A stretch of DNA of 64,000 bases from Dongia deserti (GCF_003574735.1 NZ_QORW01000006.1:106887-170886), one strand, 5' to 3'. Shown: positions 34,807 to 44,701, counted from the stretch's first letter. Notes: a model not told the origin generated them from the letters alone. Numbers and translations: made by a program.

Positions 34807-36990
34807 TTAAGCGCCCTCCGGCGCCACCTTGTCTCTGGTGAGTTCCAGGGCCTGGCGGGCGACCGCGGCGGCATCTTCGCCTTGTGCCACCGTCACGGTC
34901 GGGAAAGCGAAATTGATACCGTTGGCGTCGAAGGCCTTCTTGATCATGGCATAAGCCTTGCGCCGGATGACGAACTGCTCGCCGGGCTTGGTCATCATCT
35001 TCATGCGGATCTGGATGGCGTATTCGCCGAACTGCTCAACGCCTTGCATCTTCAAAGGCTCGATGATATTCGGCGCATATTCGGGATCGGCAGCCAAGTC
35101 CTTGCCGACCTGCTTGATGATCTTCTTGGCCTTGTCGAGATCGCTGTCATAGGTGATGCCGATCTGCATCTTGTCGATCACCCAGTCGCGGCTCATGTTC
35201 TGCACCGCGCCCAATTCGCCGAACGGCACGGTGTAAAGCGGCCCACGATGGTGCCGCAGCTTCACCGACCGCAGCGAGAAGGATTCGACCGTGCCCTTGT
35301 AGCTGCCGCTCTGGATATACTCCCCGACGCGGAAGGCATCGTCGAACAGATAGAACACGCCACTGATGATGTCCTTCACCAGGGTCTGCGCGCCGAAGCC
35401 GACTGCGACGCCGATCACGCCGGCACCGGCGATCAGCGGCCCGATCTCCACGCCCAAAGCCGACAACACCATCATTGCCGCCACGGCGATCACCACCACC
35501 AGCAACATGTTGCGGAGGATCGGCAGCAGCGTGCGCAGCCGCGAGCGCCGGCGCGCCTCTTCGCTGTCGACCTCGCCGGCACCCATGGCGTCGGCGATCT
35601 TGCTATCGATCACGGCGCGCACCAGCCGCCATAGGAAATCCGCGACCAGCACGATGACGACCGCGCTCAAGGCGCCACGGATCAGCCGCGTCGCCACCGT
35701 ATCGCGCGCGGTCAGCTCGATCAGGTCGATGTCCCACACATGGGCGAGAAGCAGCGCGGCCACGACGACCAGGGCGGCCCGCAATCCGCGCTCCAGGGCG
35801 ACGGCGGCGAGGATTGGCGCGCCGCGATCTTCCATCGCGCCCTCGACCGGTCGCAACAGGTGTGCGACCGCGTCGCGGCTGATGGAGAGGAGGAACGGCA
35901 AAGCGCTGCCGATCAACAGCAGCCAGAAGGCAGGCATCAGATGCAGCGCCCATAGTACCCACATCGCCACGAACAGGATGGTCGCAATGACGGACTTGCC
36001 GCGCCGTCCAATGCGCCGCCGCGTGGCATCCGCCGCCGGCTCGACGACCGGGCGCCGCCAGATCACCTCCATAGCTAGGCCAAGTAGGAAGAGGCCTACG
36101 CTATAGCTCAGCAACTTGAGGCTGGCGGGCGATACACCCAGCGTGCGCAAAAGACCGAGCGTGACCCAGGTGAAGGCCACCACGCTGACCGCGATGATGA
36201 TGCGCCGCTGCCAGAACTTTGCCGCCGGGTCGGACATCGGGATAATGCGAAAGCGCGCAGCGCGCCCGCCACCCGGCGCCAGCAGGAAGCCCGCAACGAT
36301 GCGCGCTAGCCAGCCACACAGGAACGCCACGAGGTAGCCGAGCACGATCTCGCGCAGGAGCAGCGGCCAGGTGAAGCAAAGAAATGCCCCAACGCTGCCG
36401 ATCGTGAAGGACAAGGCCCAGCCGATCGCGAAAGCCAGGCGCGCCACCATCGCCCGCAGCCGATCGCCGACATTCAGGATCTCCCTGCCGATCAGCCAGT
36501 TGCGGAACGCAGTGGTCACCCACCAATAGCCCCACGCAAACAGGAAGCCGACGCCGATAAAGATCGCGATCAGCACCAGGATGGCAATGAGCCCGTGCTC
36601 CTCGAACTCGAGCGACAGGATGATCCAGGCGCGCTCGAGCTCGGCCGGCAGCTTGTGCCGGGCGGCTGCCAGCAGCGCCAAGTTGTCCCGGAGGAGCTGC
36701 AGCCGCTCGGCGAAATAGCTCGCCATGGACCGCTCGGGCTGTGGCGCAGGCGCCGGCACGTCGGCAGCGTTGTCGACCGGTGGCTGGCGCTCCAGCCATT
36801 GCTGAACGGCGGGGTCCCGCAACAATTGCAGGAGCAGCTCGACCTGATGCGGCGGCTGCTCTGCCGTGGCTTGCTCCTGCCCCTGCTGCGCCATGCTGGA
36901 CGGTGCGGCCGCCGCCAGCAAGAGCACGAAACTCAATAGGCCGGCCACCAATCGCAGCCAAGCCATCACGCCAAAGTGGAAGATGCTCAT
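34807..36990 (-). CDS. large MscS-family mechanosensitive ion channel
   Basis: Channel protein of 727 residues that opens under membrane tension. It has a signal peptide (LRLVAGLLSFVLLLAAAAPSSMAQQ), a periplasmic Gln/Pro-rich region (to about residue 130) and ten or more transmembrane segments. The MscS core follows: LIAGAGVIGVAVGFGAQTLVKDIISGVFYLFDDAFRVGEYI (pore helix and beta domain), then VPFGELGAVQNMSRDWV and a C-terminal FAFPTVTV region. This fits the YbiO/MscM-like large subfamily. The ATG at 36990 is chosen since a typical signal follows; upstream frame codons are atypical. It lies alone on its strand and ends at the palindromic repeat. Confidence 0.9.
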   Translation of the reverse strand: MSIFHFGVMAWLRLVAGLLSFVLLLAAAAPSSMAQQGQEQATAEQPPHQVELLLQLLRDPAVQQWLERQPPVDNAADVPAPAPQPERSMASYFAERLQLLRDNLALLAAARHKLPAELERAWIILSLEFEEHGLIAILVLIAIFIGVGFLFAWGYWWVTTAFRNWLIGREILNVGDRLRAMVARLAFAIGWALSFTIGSVGAFLCFTWPLLLREIVLGYLVAFLCGWLARIVAGFLLAPGGGRAARFRIIPMSDPAAKFWQRRIIIAVSVVAFTWVTLGLLRTLGVSPASLKLLSYSVGLFLLGLAMEVIWRRPVVEPAADATRRRIGRRGKSVIATILFVAMWVLWALHLMPAFWLLLIGSALPFLLSISRDAVAHLLRPVEGAMEDRGAPILAAVALERGLRAALVVVAALLLAHVWDIDLIELTARDTVATRLIRGALSAVVIVLVADFLWRLVRAVIDSKIADAMGAGEVDSEEARRRSRLRTLLPILRNMLLVVVIAVAAMMVLSALGVEIGPLIAGAGVIGVAVGFGAQTLVKDIISGVFYLFDDAFRVGEYIQSGSYKGTVESFSLRSVKLRHHRGPLYTVPFGELGAVQNMSRDWVIDKMQIGITYDSDLDKAKKIIKQVGKDLAADPEYAPNIIEPLKMQGVEQFGEYAIQIRMKMMTKPGEQFVIRRKAYAMIKKAFDANGINFAFPTVTVAQGEDAAAVARQALELTRDKVAPEGA

Positions 36991-37184
36991 TGCAGACCCC
37001 CAGGGCGGCCGCAGCGCACCGCTCCAGGCCAGCATAACGCGGGAGCGGACGCCTTGGAATCCCTGGTCTTTTGGCCAGAATCCGGCAGATTCAGAGAAAA
37101 TTAGCCATCCGGCGCAAGACTGCATCCGTAGGCCACATCGTGCGGCGCCTGTGCTGCGCCATGGCCGGAGGGGCAGGAGTGTCG

Positions 37185-38150
37185 ATGGACGGTGGTGAGG
37201 GCGGTGGGCCGCAGGTGGCGGTGCTGATTCCCTGTTACAACGAGGCGGTGGCGATCCCGCACGTCATCCGGGACTTCCGCGCGGCTCTCCCGCAGGCGCG
37301 CATCTATGTCTACGACAACAATTCCAGCGATGGCACCGCATCCGTTGCGCGCGAAGCAGGCGCGATCGTTTGCCACGAGCCCTTGCAGGGCAAAGGCAAT
37401 GTCATGCGCCGTATGTTCAGCGATGTGGAGGCGGACATCTACGTCATGGTGGACGGCGACGGCACCTATGATGCGACCAGCGCCCCGCGTCTGATCGAGG
37501 CGCTGCTGGAGCAGCAGCTCGACATGGTCGTGGGCGCCCGGGTGGAGCAGGCGAATGCCGCGTATCGCCCCGGCCATCGGTTTGGCAACCGCATGCTGAC
37601 CGGATTGGTAAGCATGATCTTCGGCCGCAACATTCGCGACATGCTGTCCGGCTATCGCGTCCTGTCGCGGCGGTTCGTGAAGTCGTTTCCGGCCATGTCC
37701 TCGGGATTCGAGATCGAGACCGAGCTGTCGGTCCACGCGCTCGAGCTGCGGATGAAGATCGCGGAGATCGACACGCCCTACGGCGCGCGCCCGCAAGGCT
37801 CGATGAGCAAGCTCTCCACCATTCGCGACGGCTGGCGCATCCTCAAGCTGGTCTCGCATTTGACGAAGGAGGAACGTCCGGCGGACTTCTTCGGCGCCAC
37901 CTTCCTGGCGCTTGCCGTTCTCTCCGTCGGGCTGGGCACGCCCGTCATCATCGAGTTCCTGCAGACCGGGCTCGTTCCGCGCGTGCCAACCGCGATCCTC
38001 GCCACCGGCATCATGATCCTTGCCTTCCTGATGCTGACTTGCGGCATCATCCTCGAGACCGTGACCACATCTCGGCGTGAGATGAAGCGCCTCGCTTATA
38101 TGAGCATTCCGCTGCGAACGTGGGACTACGCGCCAGTCCGCACCCGATAG
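37185..38150 (+). CDS. GT2 glycosyltransferase of polyprenyl-phosphate type with C-terminal membrane helices
   Basis: GT-A fold transferase (VAVLIPCYNEAVAIPHVIRDFRAALP, DNNSSDGTASVA, and DxD as YVMVDGDGTYDA). It is followed by two hydrophobic segments near residues 230-300. The layout resembles dolichol/undecaprenyl-phosphate sugar synthases that charge a lipid carrier for GT-C enzymes. ATG at 37185 has AGGAG 7 bases upstream; an in-frame ATG at 37161 is less likely. Its 3' end overlaps the convergent GT-C-like gene by 25 bp, suggesting that the two act in one pathway, though on opposite strands. Sugar unknown. Confidence 0.86.
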   Translation: MDGGEGGGPQVAVLIPCYNEAVAIPHVIRDFRAALPQARIYVYDNNSSDGTASVAREAGAIVCHEPLQGKGNVMRRMFSDVEADIYVMVDGDGTYDATSAPRLIEALLEQQLDMVVGARVEQANAAYRPGHRFGNRMLTGLVSMIFGRNIRDMLSGYRVLSRRFVKSFPAMSSGFEIETELSVHALELRMKIAEIDTPYGARPQGSMSKLSTIRDGWRILKLVSHLTKEERPADFFGATFLALAVLSVGLGTPVIIEFLQTGLVPRVPTAILATGIMILAFLMLTCGIILETVTTSRREMKRLAYMSIPLRTWDYAPVRTR

Positions 38151-39925
38151 AACCGCATACCTGATTCCGCCGGATCAGGTATCTGCTCGAGATAGTCCGG
38201 CACCTGCCCGGCCGACAGCCGCTCGGCGAGGCCGTCGTGAGTCTCCGTCTTGAACACCGTTTGGTCCTCCGGACCCGGGCAGGTGACGACCCACCCGATG
38301 CCCCGCTCCTTCATCCTTGCCTTGATCCAGGGATCGTCGTTCGAGGTGAATAGGTCGATCGTCGCGCGCAGGCCCTCATTGTTGCGATGATAGGGCGCCG
38401 CCAGAACGCTGTGCGGGGTACGGAACAGAATCATGGATCCGGTGTCGATGTAACTCAGGACGACGGCGGGCTCTATGCCCTGAAGGGGAGCGAGATCGCT
38501 GTCCCGCGAGCATGGCAAGGTCACCAGTCGCGTGGCCACTGAGCCACCCGAAAGTTTCGCGGCGATCGCGTCGTAAGCACCCTGGATGCTGGGCCAGAAC
38601 GAAATGGAGCAGATGTAGAGCACCACCACTGCCGCCGCGTATCTCACCCAACGGCTCGGTCTGCGCCAGAAGTATCTGACTGTCTCGGCAACCAGCCCGG
38701 ACAACGGCAGCAGGGCCATCGATTGCGCAAGGCTGACGGTCCGTATCTGCCAGAACACCATTGCGCTCGTAGCCAGCACAAGCACTGCGATCGTGCCCCA
38801 CAGGATTCGGCCTCGTTCGCCCGCTCGCACGACATGCCAGACGCAATAAGCCAGACCCAGCAGAGATGCCCACAGATACATAAGCGCGCGGAACGGGAAG
38901 GCCGCGAACTGGTCCGCCCAGGGCCTGGCTTCCATGACGTGGCTCAGCCAGCGAAGCTTGACGACGGGGTCGATCGCCTCGAAGCCGCCGTCCAGGCAGT
39001 CGGGGAATGCGAGGGCGAATGCAACACCTGCGGCGACACCGCACGCTCCGGCAACGAAGAGCCTCGCGACGGACGAGCTTGCATAACGGCCAAGGATTGC
39101 CATGCCTGCAAAGCCTATTGCGATCAGCCCCAGCATCCCGACAGGCATCAGGGAAAATGCATCGCACGCCGGCGAGAACCATAAGGCGCGCGGCTGGGAT
39201 GTCGCCAGGATGGCCGCGCCGATCACGGTACCGAGCAGGCCCGCCATCGCACCGTACCGGGCAAGCTGGCCGCCGGCATAGCACCAGGCCAGACCGAGCG
39301 CGACGAACCACGCAACGATCACCGGCAGGGTCTCCGCTCCGATCCAGATTGAAAGCGCGAACGGCACGCCGGCCCAGGCGATGACCTTGCCCCAGCGCGG
39401 GCGAGCCAGTCCGTAGAGCAGCAGCGTCAAGGCCGCCATCATGCTGACCAGCTGCAAGCCATGATGATCGACGCGCCCCGGAACGAATTGGACAATGCCG
39501 TACGACCCGCCGATTGCCACCAGCAGCGCGATCGGCGAGCGCGCCCGGCCGAGCATGAGGCGCGCGGCGAACGCGAAGAAGGTCAGGAACAGCAGGAAGT
39601 AGAGCGGCGGCACGAGAATCGCCGCAGTGAGGATGGCATCACGCTCGCCCAGAACCGGCGACAGAGCGAGCGTCACCAGCGCGATCGGCACATCCGGCAG
39701 CCGCGCCCAATGCATCAAGGTGCCGTCGGGCGGGTTCAGGCGATATTGCGTCAGGTCGGCCCACGCCTGGCCCGCCAGCAGGTCTCGCACCTGGACGAGG
39801 CGCATGAAGTCGTCGGTATCCCACGAGCTTCCGGACCAGGCCTTCGGGACCCAAAGTGCCGCCATTGCAGTCGCCACAATGACCCAGATGATGATGATCA
39901 GCTTGCGGTATTCTGCGGCTGGCAT
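38126..39925 (-). CDS. polytopic membrane protein, GT-C glycosyltransferase-like
   Basis: Membrane protein of 599 residues with about 12 hydrophobic segments and a C-terminal soluble domain of about 100 residues. Near the first loop is WDTDDFMRLVQVRDLLAGQAWADLTQYRLNPPDGTLMHWARLPD. The acid pair after the first transmembrane helix (TDD) is the typical catalytic position of GT-C enzymes, including STT3-like oligosaccharyltransferases. GT-C is my inference from topology and this motif; no sure family match. Neighbouring GT2 of the lipid-carrier type supports it. Confidence 0.72.
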   Translation of the reverse strand: MPAAEYRKLIIIIWVIVATAMAALWVPKAWSGSSWDTDDFMRLVQVRDLLAGQAWADLTQYRLNPPDGTLMHWARLPDVPIALVTLALSPVLGERDAILTAAILVPPLYFLLFLTFFAFAARLMLGRARSPIALLVAIGGSYGIVQFVPGRVDHHGLQLVSMMAALTLLLYGLARPRWGKVIAWAGVPFALSIWIGAETLPVIVAWFVALGLAWCYAGGQLARYGAMAGLLGTVIGAAILATSQPRALWFSPACDAFSLMPVGMLGLIAIGFAGMAILGRYASSSVARLFVAGACGVAAGVAFALAFPDCLDGGFEAIDPVVKLRWLSHVMEARPWADQFAAFPFRALMYLWASLLGLAYCVWHVVRAGERGRILWGTIAVLVLATSAMVFWQIRTVSLAQSMALLPLSGLVAETVRYFWRRPSRWVRYAAAVVVLYICSISFWPSIQGAYDAIAAKLSGGSVATRLVTLPCSRDSDLAPLQGIEPAVVLSYIDTGSMILFRTPHSVLAAPYHRNNEGLRATIDLFTSNDDPWIKARMKERGIGWVVTCPGPEDQTVFKTETHDGLAERLSAGQVPDYLEQIPDPAESGMRFYRVRTGA

Positions 39926-40123
39926 GCGCTTCCCGGCGTGTAATGGGTTCCCGACCAGATTGCGCTACCATAGGATCGGTCTGGTTATCTGGTGATTAAC
40001 GGCACCGTTACGTTATTTCATCCAGTGCGGCACTGTGCCGTCCGCCCAAGATGCGCTCGACGCGGTGCCGCTCCGGGATTACATCCGGTGAGGCGAACGC
40101 GGCAAGAAGCGGCTTTGAAAATC

Positions 40124-41110
40124 ATGCGCGGCGACGCGGACGAATCCTGGTTCGAAACGCACAATTTCCTCGGCAGCCAGCACGAGCGGCATGAGCGGCG
40201 CACCTGGATGGTCGTGGCGCTGACCGCCGCGACCATGGTGGTGGAAATCGTGGGCGGTGCCTGGTTCAACTCGATGGCGCTGCTGGCCGATGGCTGGCAC
40301 ATGGCGACCCATGCCGGCGCAATGGGGCTGGCCGCATTGGCCTATCGCTTCGCACGCCGCCATGCGCGCAATCCGCGCTTCACCTTCGGGACCGGCAAGG
40401 TCGGCGACCTCGCCGCTTATAGCAGCGGCATCATCCTGGCCGTTGCCGCGGTGATGATCGGTTGGGAATCGCTGCAGCGCTTGGCGCGGCCGCTGCCGAT
40501 CGCCTTCGATCAGGCGATCCTGGTGGCGGTGCTGGGTCTGGCCGTCAACATCATCAGCGCAGGCATGTTGTGGACGCGGCACGGCCACGGTCATGCTCAT
40601 GCGGATGTCCATAAGCATGATCATGGACACGTGCATCATCATACCCATCACGCTGATCACAACATCCGCGCCGCGTTCCTGCATGTGGTGGCGGATGCCA
40701 TGACCTCGGTGCTGGCGATTGTTGCGCTGGTGGCCGGCCGGTGGTTCGGTGTGGTTTGGCTTGATCCGGTGATGGGACTGGTGGGTGCTGTGGTCATCCT
40801 GCACTGGTCGATCGGATTGATGCGCGATACCGGCGGCATCCTGCTCGATATGGAGGCGGGCGGCGACCTTGCCGCGCGCATCCGCACCGATATCGAATCC
40901 AAGGAAGGCGACCGGGTTGCCGATCTCCATGTGTGGCGCGTCGGACCGGGGCATTTCGCCGCCATCGTCGCCATCGTGACCCGCCACGCGACCGACGCGG
41001 GCGAGCTGAAGATGGCTCTGAAAGAGCGCTATCCGTTGGCGCACCTGACGGTCGAGGTGCTGGCGACCGCCCCTAAGGGTGGCGGCGATAGCGCTCTGCG
41101 AGAAACATAG
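40124..41110 (+). CDS. dmeF: cation diffusion facilitator, DmeF-like Co2+/Ni2+ efflux protein
   Basis: Inner-membrane metal/proton antiporter. The first 15 residues lead to FLGSQHERHERRTWMVVALTAATMVVEIVGG, which is the DmeF start. Metal sites are HxxxD (LADGWHMATHAGAM) and HVVADAMTS. A long histidine-rich loop (GHGHAHADVHKHDHGHVHHHTHHADHN) lies between helices 4 and 5. The cytoplasmic C-terminal domain follows. Length 328 is normal. The ATG at 40124 is chosen because upstream codons are non-homologous. It overlaps the convergent Bcr-type gene by 38 bp. Co/Ni preference is inferred from subfamily. Confidence 0.86.
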   Translation: MRGDADESWFETHNFLGSQHERHERRTWMVVALTAATMVVEIVGGAWFNSMALLADGWHMATHAGAMGLAALAYRFARRHARNPRFTFGTGKVGDLAAYSSGIILAVAAVMIGWESLQRLARPLPIAFDQAILVAVLGLAVNIISAGMLWTRHGHGHAHADVHKHDHGHVHHHTHHADHNIRAAFLHVVADAMTSVLAIVALVAGRWFGVVWLDPVMGLVGAVVILHWSIGLMRDTGGILLDMEAGGDLAARIRTDIESKEGDRVADLHVWRVGPGHFAAIVAIVTRHATDAGELKMALKERYPLAHLTVEVLATAPKGGGDSALRET

Positions 41111-42293
41111 CAAGGCCGGCGAGGATGGTGAGGGCGGCGAATCCGGCGATCATCGGCCGTACCGTTCCGTCATAGGCTTGGCCCAGCCCCCAGCCGAGAA
41201 CCGATGAAATGACCGTTGCGAGCGATCCGACCACCGCCGCGGCCGTGCCGGCGATATGCCCCATCGGCTCCATCGCCAGGGCATTGAAGTTGCCGAACAG
41301 GACCCCGACGAAGAAGAAGGTCAAGAGCAGATAGCCCATCAGCGACCAGAGCGGCGGATGCCCGTCCAGCAGCAATGTCGCGATGAAGAACGCGAGGGAC
41401 AAGGCGCTGGTCGCGGCCAGGCCGCTGCCTGCTAGGCGCCGCATGCCGAGCTTCATGACCAGGCGCGCATTCAGCATCGAGGCCGCGCCGAACGCGAGGG
41501 CATTGGCGCCGAAGTAGATCGGGAACATGGCGCCAAGCCCATAGAGCTCGCCCAGGATCTGTTGGGTGGAGGCGAGATAACCCACGAAGGCGCCGAACAC
41601 CAACCCAGCCGCAACCGTGTAGCCCAGTGTCACCGGATTGCTGCACGCGTCTGCAAAGGCCGAGAAGATGCGCTTCAGGGAAAAGGCCGCGCGGCGCTCC
41701 TCCCGCAGGGTTTCCTCCTGGCGCCAGGCGAACCAGGCGAGGCCGAGGACTCCCTCGGCCAGCAGCGCGATGAAGATGAGGCGCCAATCCCCGAGAAAGA
41801 GCAGCCCTTGGCCCACGGAGGGGGCGATCACCGGCACGATGATGAAGACACCCATCACCATGGACATGACGCGGGCCATGGCGCGTCCTGAATAGAGATC
41901 GCGCACCAAGGCCAGCGAGACGATGCGCGGGCCAGCCGCGCCGACGCCCTGCAGGAAGCGCCCCGTCAGCATGATCTCGAACGACCAGGCGAACACGCAC
42001 AGCAGGCTGCCCGCGATGAAGATCGAAAAGCCGATATAGGCGGCAGGCTTGCGTCCCAGCGTGTCTGACAAAGGACCATAGGCGATCTGCGCCATCGCGA
42101 GGCCGATGAAGAGAACGATAACGACCAGCTGCCGGTCATTCTCGTCGGCAACGGCGAGATCGCTCCCGATCAGCGGCAAGGCAGGCAGCATCGCGTCGAT
42201 CGAGAAGGCGATGATCGACGTCATCACTGCCATCAGCGCGATGAACTCGAAACTGGCCTGATGGCCGCTGGAAGATTGGGTGGCGTAGTTCAC
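41073..42293 (-). CDS. MFS drug efflux transporter, Bcr/CflA family
   Basis: Twelve-helix drug:proton antiporter of 406 residues. Seen: STDAMLPALPLIGSDL-like sequence as SIDAMLPALPLIGSDL at helix 1, motif A GPLSDTLGRKPAAYIG after helix 2, and RFLQGVGAAGPRIVSLALVRD in helix 4, all typical of Bcr/CflA. The GTG at 42293 is proposed as start, with GAGGG 8 bases upstream; the longer frame would add 41 residues without a membrane segment. Substrate unknown. Confidence 0.88.
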   Translation of the reverse strand: MNYATQSSSGHQASFEFIALMAVMTSIIAFSIDAMLPALPLIGSDLAVADENDRQLVVIVLFIGLAMAQIAYGPLSDTLGRKPAAYIGFSIFIAGSLLCVFAWSFEIMLTGRFLQGVGAAGPRIVSLALVRDLYSGRAMARVMSMVMGVFIIVPVIAPSVGQGLLFLGDWRLIFIALLAEGVLGLAWFAWRQEETLREERRAAFSLKRIFSAFADACSNPVTLGYTVAAGLVFGAFVGYLASTQQILGELYGLGAMFPIYFGANALAFGAASMLNARLVMKLGMRRLAGSGLAATSALSLAFFIATLLLDGHPPLWSLMGYLLLTFFFVGVLFGNFNALAMEPMGHIAGTAAAVVGSLATVISSVLGWGLGQAYDGTVRPMIAGFAALTILAGLAMFLAERYRRHP

Positions 42294-42466
42294 GGTTTTC
42301 CCTCGCAGGGCGGTCCCCTTCGCATGATGAACACCACCTGTCAAACCGTGCTCGGCGCATGGACCGCCTGCAAAATGCGGGATCTGGCCGCGCGATCCGA
42401 TATCTTGCGGGGGCAAGGCGGCCGTGATCTATTGCTGCGAATTGTTCGCAATCAGGGGGTAGACCC

Positions 42467-43108
42467 ATGGCGGATCAGCACCAGATCGCAAGCGCGGCGG
42501 AGTTGCGGCGCCTCTATGGACATGCCGAAGGCCTGGCGGCGAAGAAGTCCCTGCCCAAGCTCGATCGGCACGCCCGCGACTACATCGCCCGTTCGCCGTT
42601 TCTCTGCATTGCCACGTCGGGTACAGGCGGCCGTGCGGACGTTTCTCCACGCGGCGACCAACCCGGCTTTGTGCAGGTGCTGGACGATTATTCCCTCGCA
42701 ATCCCTGACCGGCCGGGCAACAACCGGCTGGATACGATGGAAAACATCCTCATCAATCCGAACGTGGGACTGATCTTCATGATTCCCGGATTCGAGGACA
42801 CGCTCCGGATCAACGGCAAGGCCACGATCACGGCCGACCCCGCGATCCTCGAGCGCGCCACGGTTGATCGCAAGCAGCCGAAGGTTGCCATCCACATCGC
42901 GGTGGAGGAGGCGTTCTTCCACTGTGCCAAGGCCTTTCGCCGCTCGCGCCTGTGGCAGCAGGACGCGATCGTGGATCGGAAGGTTATGCCCACCCTCGCG
43001 CGTATCATCCTGGAGCAGACCGCTGCCGCCGAGGTGCCGCCGCGGGACGAGGAGGTCGCCGCCTGCGATGTGGCGATCGAAGAGGATTACAGGACGCAAC
43101 TTTATTGA
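42467..43108 (+). CDS. FMN-binding pyridoxamine-5'-phosphate-oxidase-like protein (MSMEG_1061 type)
   Basis: Flavin-binding split-barrel protein. The N-terminal extension of 40 residues is followed by the barrel: HARDYIARSPFLCIATSGTGGRADVSPRGDQPGFVQVLDD, then NRLDTMENILINPNVGLIFMIPGFEDTLRINGKA. Length 213 matches a PPOX-type subfamily with no fixed substrate. It is not PdxH, as PLP-binding residues at the C-terminus are missing. It is followed after 8 bp by a secreted Spy-like gene, probably in one transcript. Confidence 0.85.
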   Translation: MADQHQIASAAELRRLYGHAEGLAAKKSLPKLDRHARDYIARSPFLCIATSGTGGRADVSPRGDQPGFVQVLDDYSLAIPDRPGNNRLDTMENILINPNVGLIFMIPGFEDTLRINGKATITADPAILERATVDRKQPKVAIHIAVEEAFFHCAKAFRRSRLWQQDAIVDRKVMPTLARIILEQTAAAEVPPRDEEVAACDVAIEEDYRTQLY

Positions 43109-43116
43109 GGCTCACC

Positions 43117-43638
43117 ATGATCCGGTTTGCATTGCTTGCCTTGGCTTTGATCGCGATGCCCGCCATTGCGGACACGACGCATCACGGGCAGCATTCGCCC
43201 TATGCCGGGCTGCACGCGCGTGACATTAAGGCGCTGTCTCCCGAGCAGATCGCGGATCTCAAGGCCGGCCGCGGCATGGGCCTGGCACTGGCGGCTGAAT
43301 TGAACGGCTATCCCGGCCCGCGGCACGTGCTCGATCTGGCGCAAGAGCTCGCACTGACCTCCGATCAGCACCAGCGCACGAGCGCGCTGTTCGAAGCGAT
43401 GCGGCAGGAGACCAGCGCGCTCGGCGAGCGGCTGATCGAAGCGGAACGCGCGCTCGATCGCCTGTTCGCGGAGCAACGGGCGACTCCGCAATCGGTCGTG
43501 GCGGCGACGCTGTCCGCGGGCACGATTGAAGGCGAGCTGCGCGCCGCGCATCTGCGCTATCACCTCGCCATGATGGACATTCTGACGCCGGAGCAGATAC
43601 AGACCTATAACCGGGTACGCGGCTACGCTCATCATTGA
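43117..43638 (+). CDS. Spy/CpxP-like periplasmic helical protein
   Basis: Secreted protein of 173 residues with a signal peptide (MIRFALLALALIAMPAIADT) followed by a His-rich start (HHGQHSPYAG). The mature part is all-helical with two LTxxQ-type motifs (ELALTSDQHQRT and ILTPEQIQTYN), as in Spy/CpxP periplasmic chaperones and metal-resistance sensors. The conserved AGxGMGLALAAELNGYPGP-type stretch is typical of an alphaproteobacterial subgroup. The close dmeF gene makes a metal link conceivable but unproved. ATG at 43117 is preceded by TTGAGG. Confidence 0.8.
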   Translation: MIRFALLALALIAMPAIADTTHHGQHSPYAGLHARDIKALSPEQIADLKAGRGMGLALAAELNGYPGPRHVLDLAQELALTSDQHQRTSALFEAMRQETSALGERLIEAERALDRLFAEQRATPQSVVAATLSAGTIEGELRAAHLRYHLAMMDILTPEQIQTYNRVRGYAHH

Positions 43639-43696
43639 TGGTCCTCGCGCCGAGTTTCGACGTTGGCGTCCGGAAACAAGGACTGCTTAGGGCGGG

Positions 43697-44701
43697 TTAG
43701 AGGTCGCGTGCCCGACCACCCCACGTTGCTGCCAGCGAGGCGCAGAACGCACCGGCCAACATAGCAACGGCTGCCCACAGTGCCGTATACATGCCTGCCT
43801 GGCGCGCGACATCGGCCGCTTCCCTGGCGGTCTGAATTGCTTCTGCCCGTGCGGTCTTTGCGCGGTCGATGACCCGGTTCACCCGTTGCTCGGCCTCGGG
43901 CTGGGAGAGCCCGGTCTCCTGGGAGACCAGCTGCGCAAGATAGGTCCGGTCCTCGGACGAGAGCTCCCCATCCAGGGCCATGCGCACGATCCGACCGACC
44001 TCCTCGCGGTTGATCTCGGTGTTGGCGCCCGCCGCCTGTCCAGGCATCGCCATCATGGCGCCGGTATCGGGGCTCGCGGGCTGTGTGGTGGCTTGGCCCG
44101 CTGGCGGTTGTCCGCCCTCGGCTGTGGCACCCGGCCTGAATAGCGAATCGACGAAATACCCGATCCTGTCTCCTCCCGCACCCGCTTCATCGGTCACCGC
44201 CGCCGCCACAGCAGGAGCCGCCTGGCCCGCCGCATTGAGTCCGGCGGCGCCGAGAGCGATGCCGCCGCGGGCCGCCGACAAGGCAAGCGAGGCAATCATC
44301 AGGATGGTGACAAGTGCGCTGACCGCCCAGACCACCAATCCATGCGCGGTATCGCGGAAATAGGTTTCGTCCCCGCGCAGGCCGATGAGCTTGGAGCGCA
44401 AGCGTCCGGCCAGATACCCGCCGATCCCGGAGGCTACGGCGTGGACAACGACGAGGAAGATCGCCGTGCCGATGCCGATCGCGGCGGCGGTTTCGCCTGC
44501 ATCCTGCCCCAGGAACTGCCAGGGCGTGGTGACCGACAAGCCGAACGCTGCCCCGATTGCGAGCAGCACGAACGACAGAGCGGCGGCCGATAAGGCGCCG
44601 GCGAAGATCGCTCCCCACGAAACGGCGGGGCCGCCGTCGATCATCTCGGCTTCTTCGAATGCGAATTCGGCTCGAGTTGCGGTGGGATCTTGAACAGCCA
44701 T
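43697..44701 (-). CDS. uncharacterised membrane protein with four or five helices
   Basis: Protein of 334 residues. Helices: SWGAIFAGALSAAALSFVLLAIGAAFGLS (about 30-58), GETAAAIGIGTAIFLVVVHAVASGIGGYLAGRLRS, LVVWAVSALVTILMIASLALSAARGG, and a C-terminal MYTALWAAVAMLAGAFCASLAATWGG. Between them is a soluble Pro/Gln-rich and then helical region (REEVGRIVRMALDGELSSEDRTYLAQLVSQETGLSQPEAEQRVNRVIDRA). Homologues in alphaproteobacteria are often labelled 'PhnA-like', but no PhnA zinc motif is visible. Function unknown. The ATG at 44701 starts MAVQDPTATRAEFAF; codons upstream of it lack coding character. Confidence 0.78.
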   Translation of the reverse strand: MAVQDPTATRAEFAFEEAEMIDGGPAVSWGAIFAGALSAAALSFVLLAIGAAFGLSVTTPWQFLGQDAGETAAAIGIGTAIFLVVVHAVASGIGGYLAGRLRSKLIGLRGDETYFRDTAHGLVVWAVSALVTILMIASLALSAARGGIALGAAGLNAAGQAAPAVAAAVTDEAGAGGDRIGYFVDSLFRPGATAEGGQPPAGQATTQPASPDTGAMMAMPGQAAGANTEINREEVGRIVRMALDGELSSEDRTYLAQLVSQETGLSQPEAEQRVNRVIDRAKTARAEAIQTAREAADVARQAGMYTALWAAVAMLAGAFCASLAATWGGRARDL

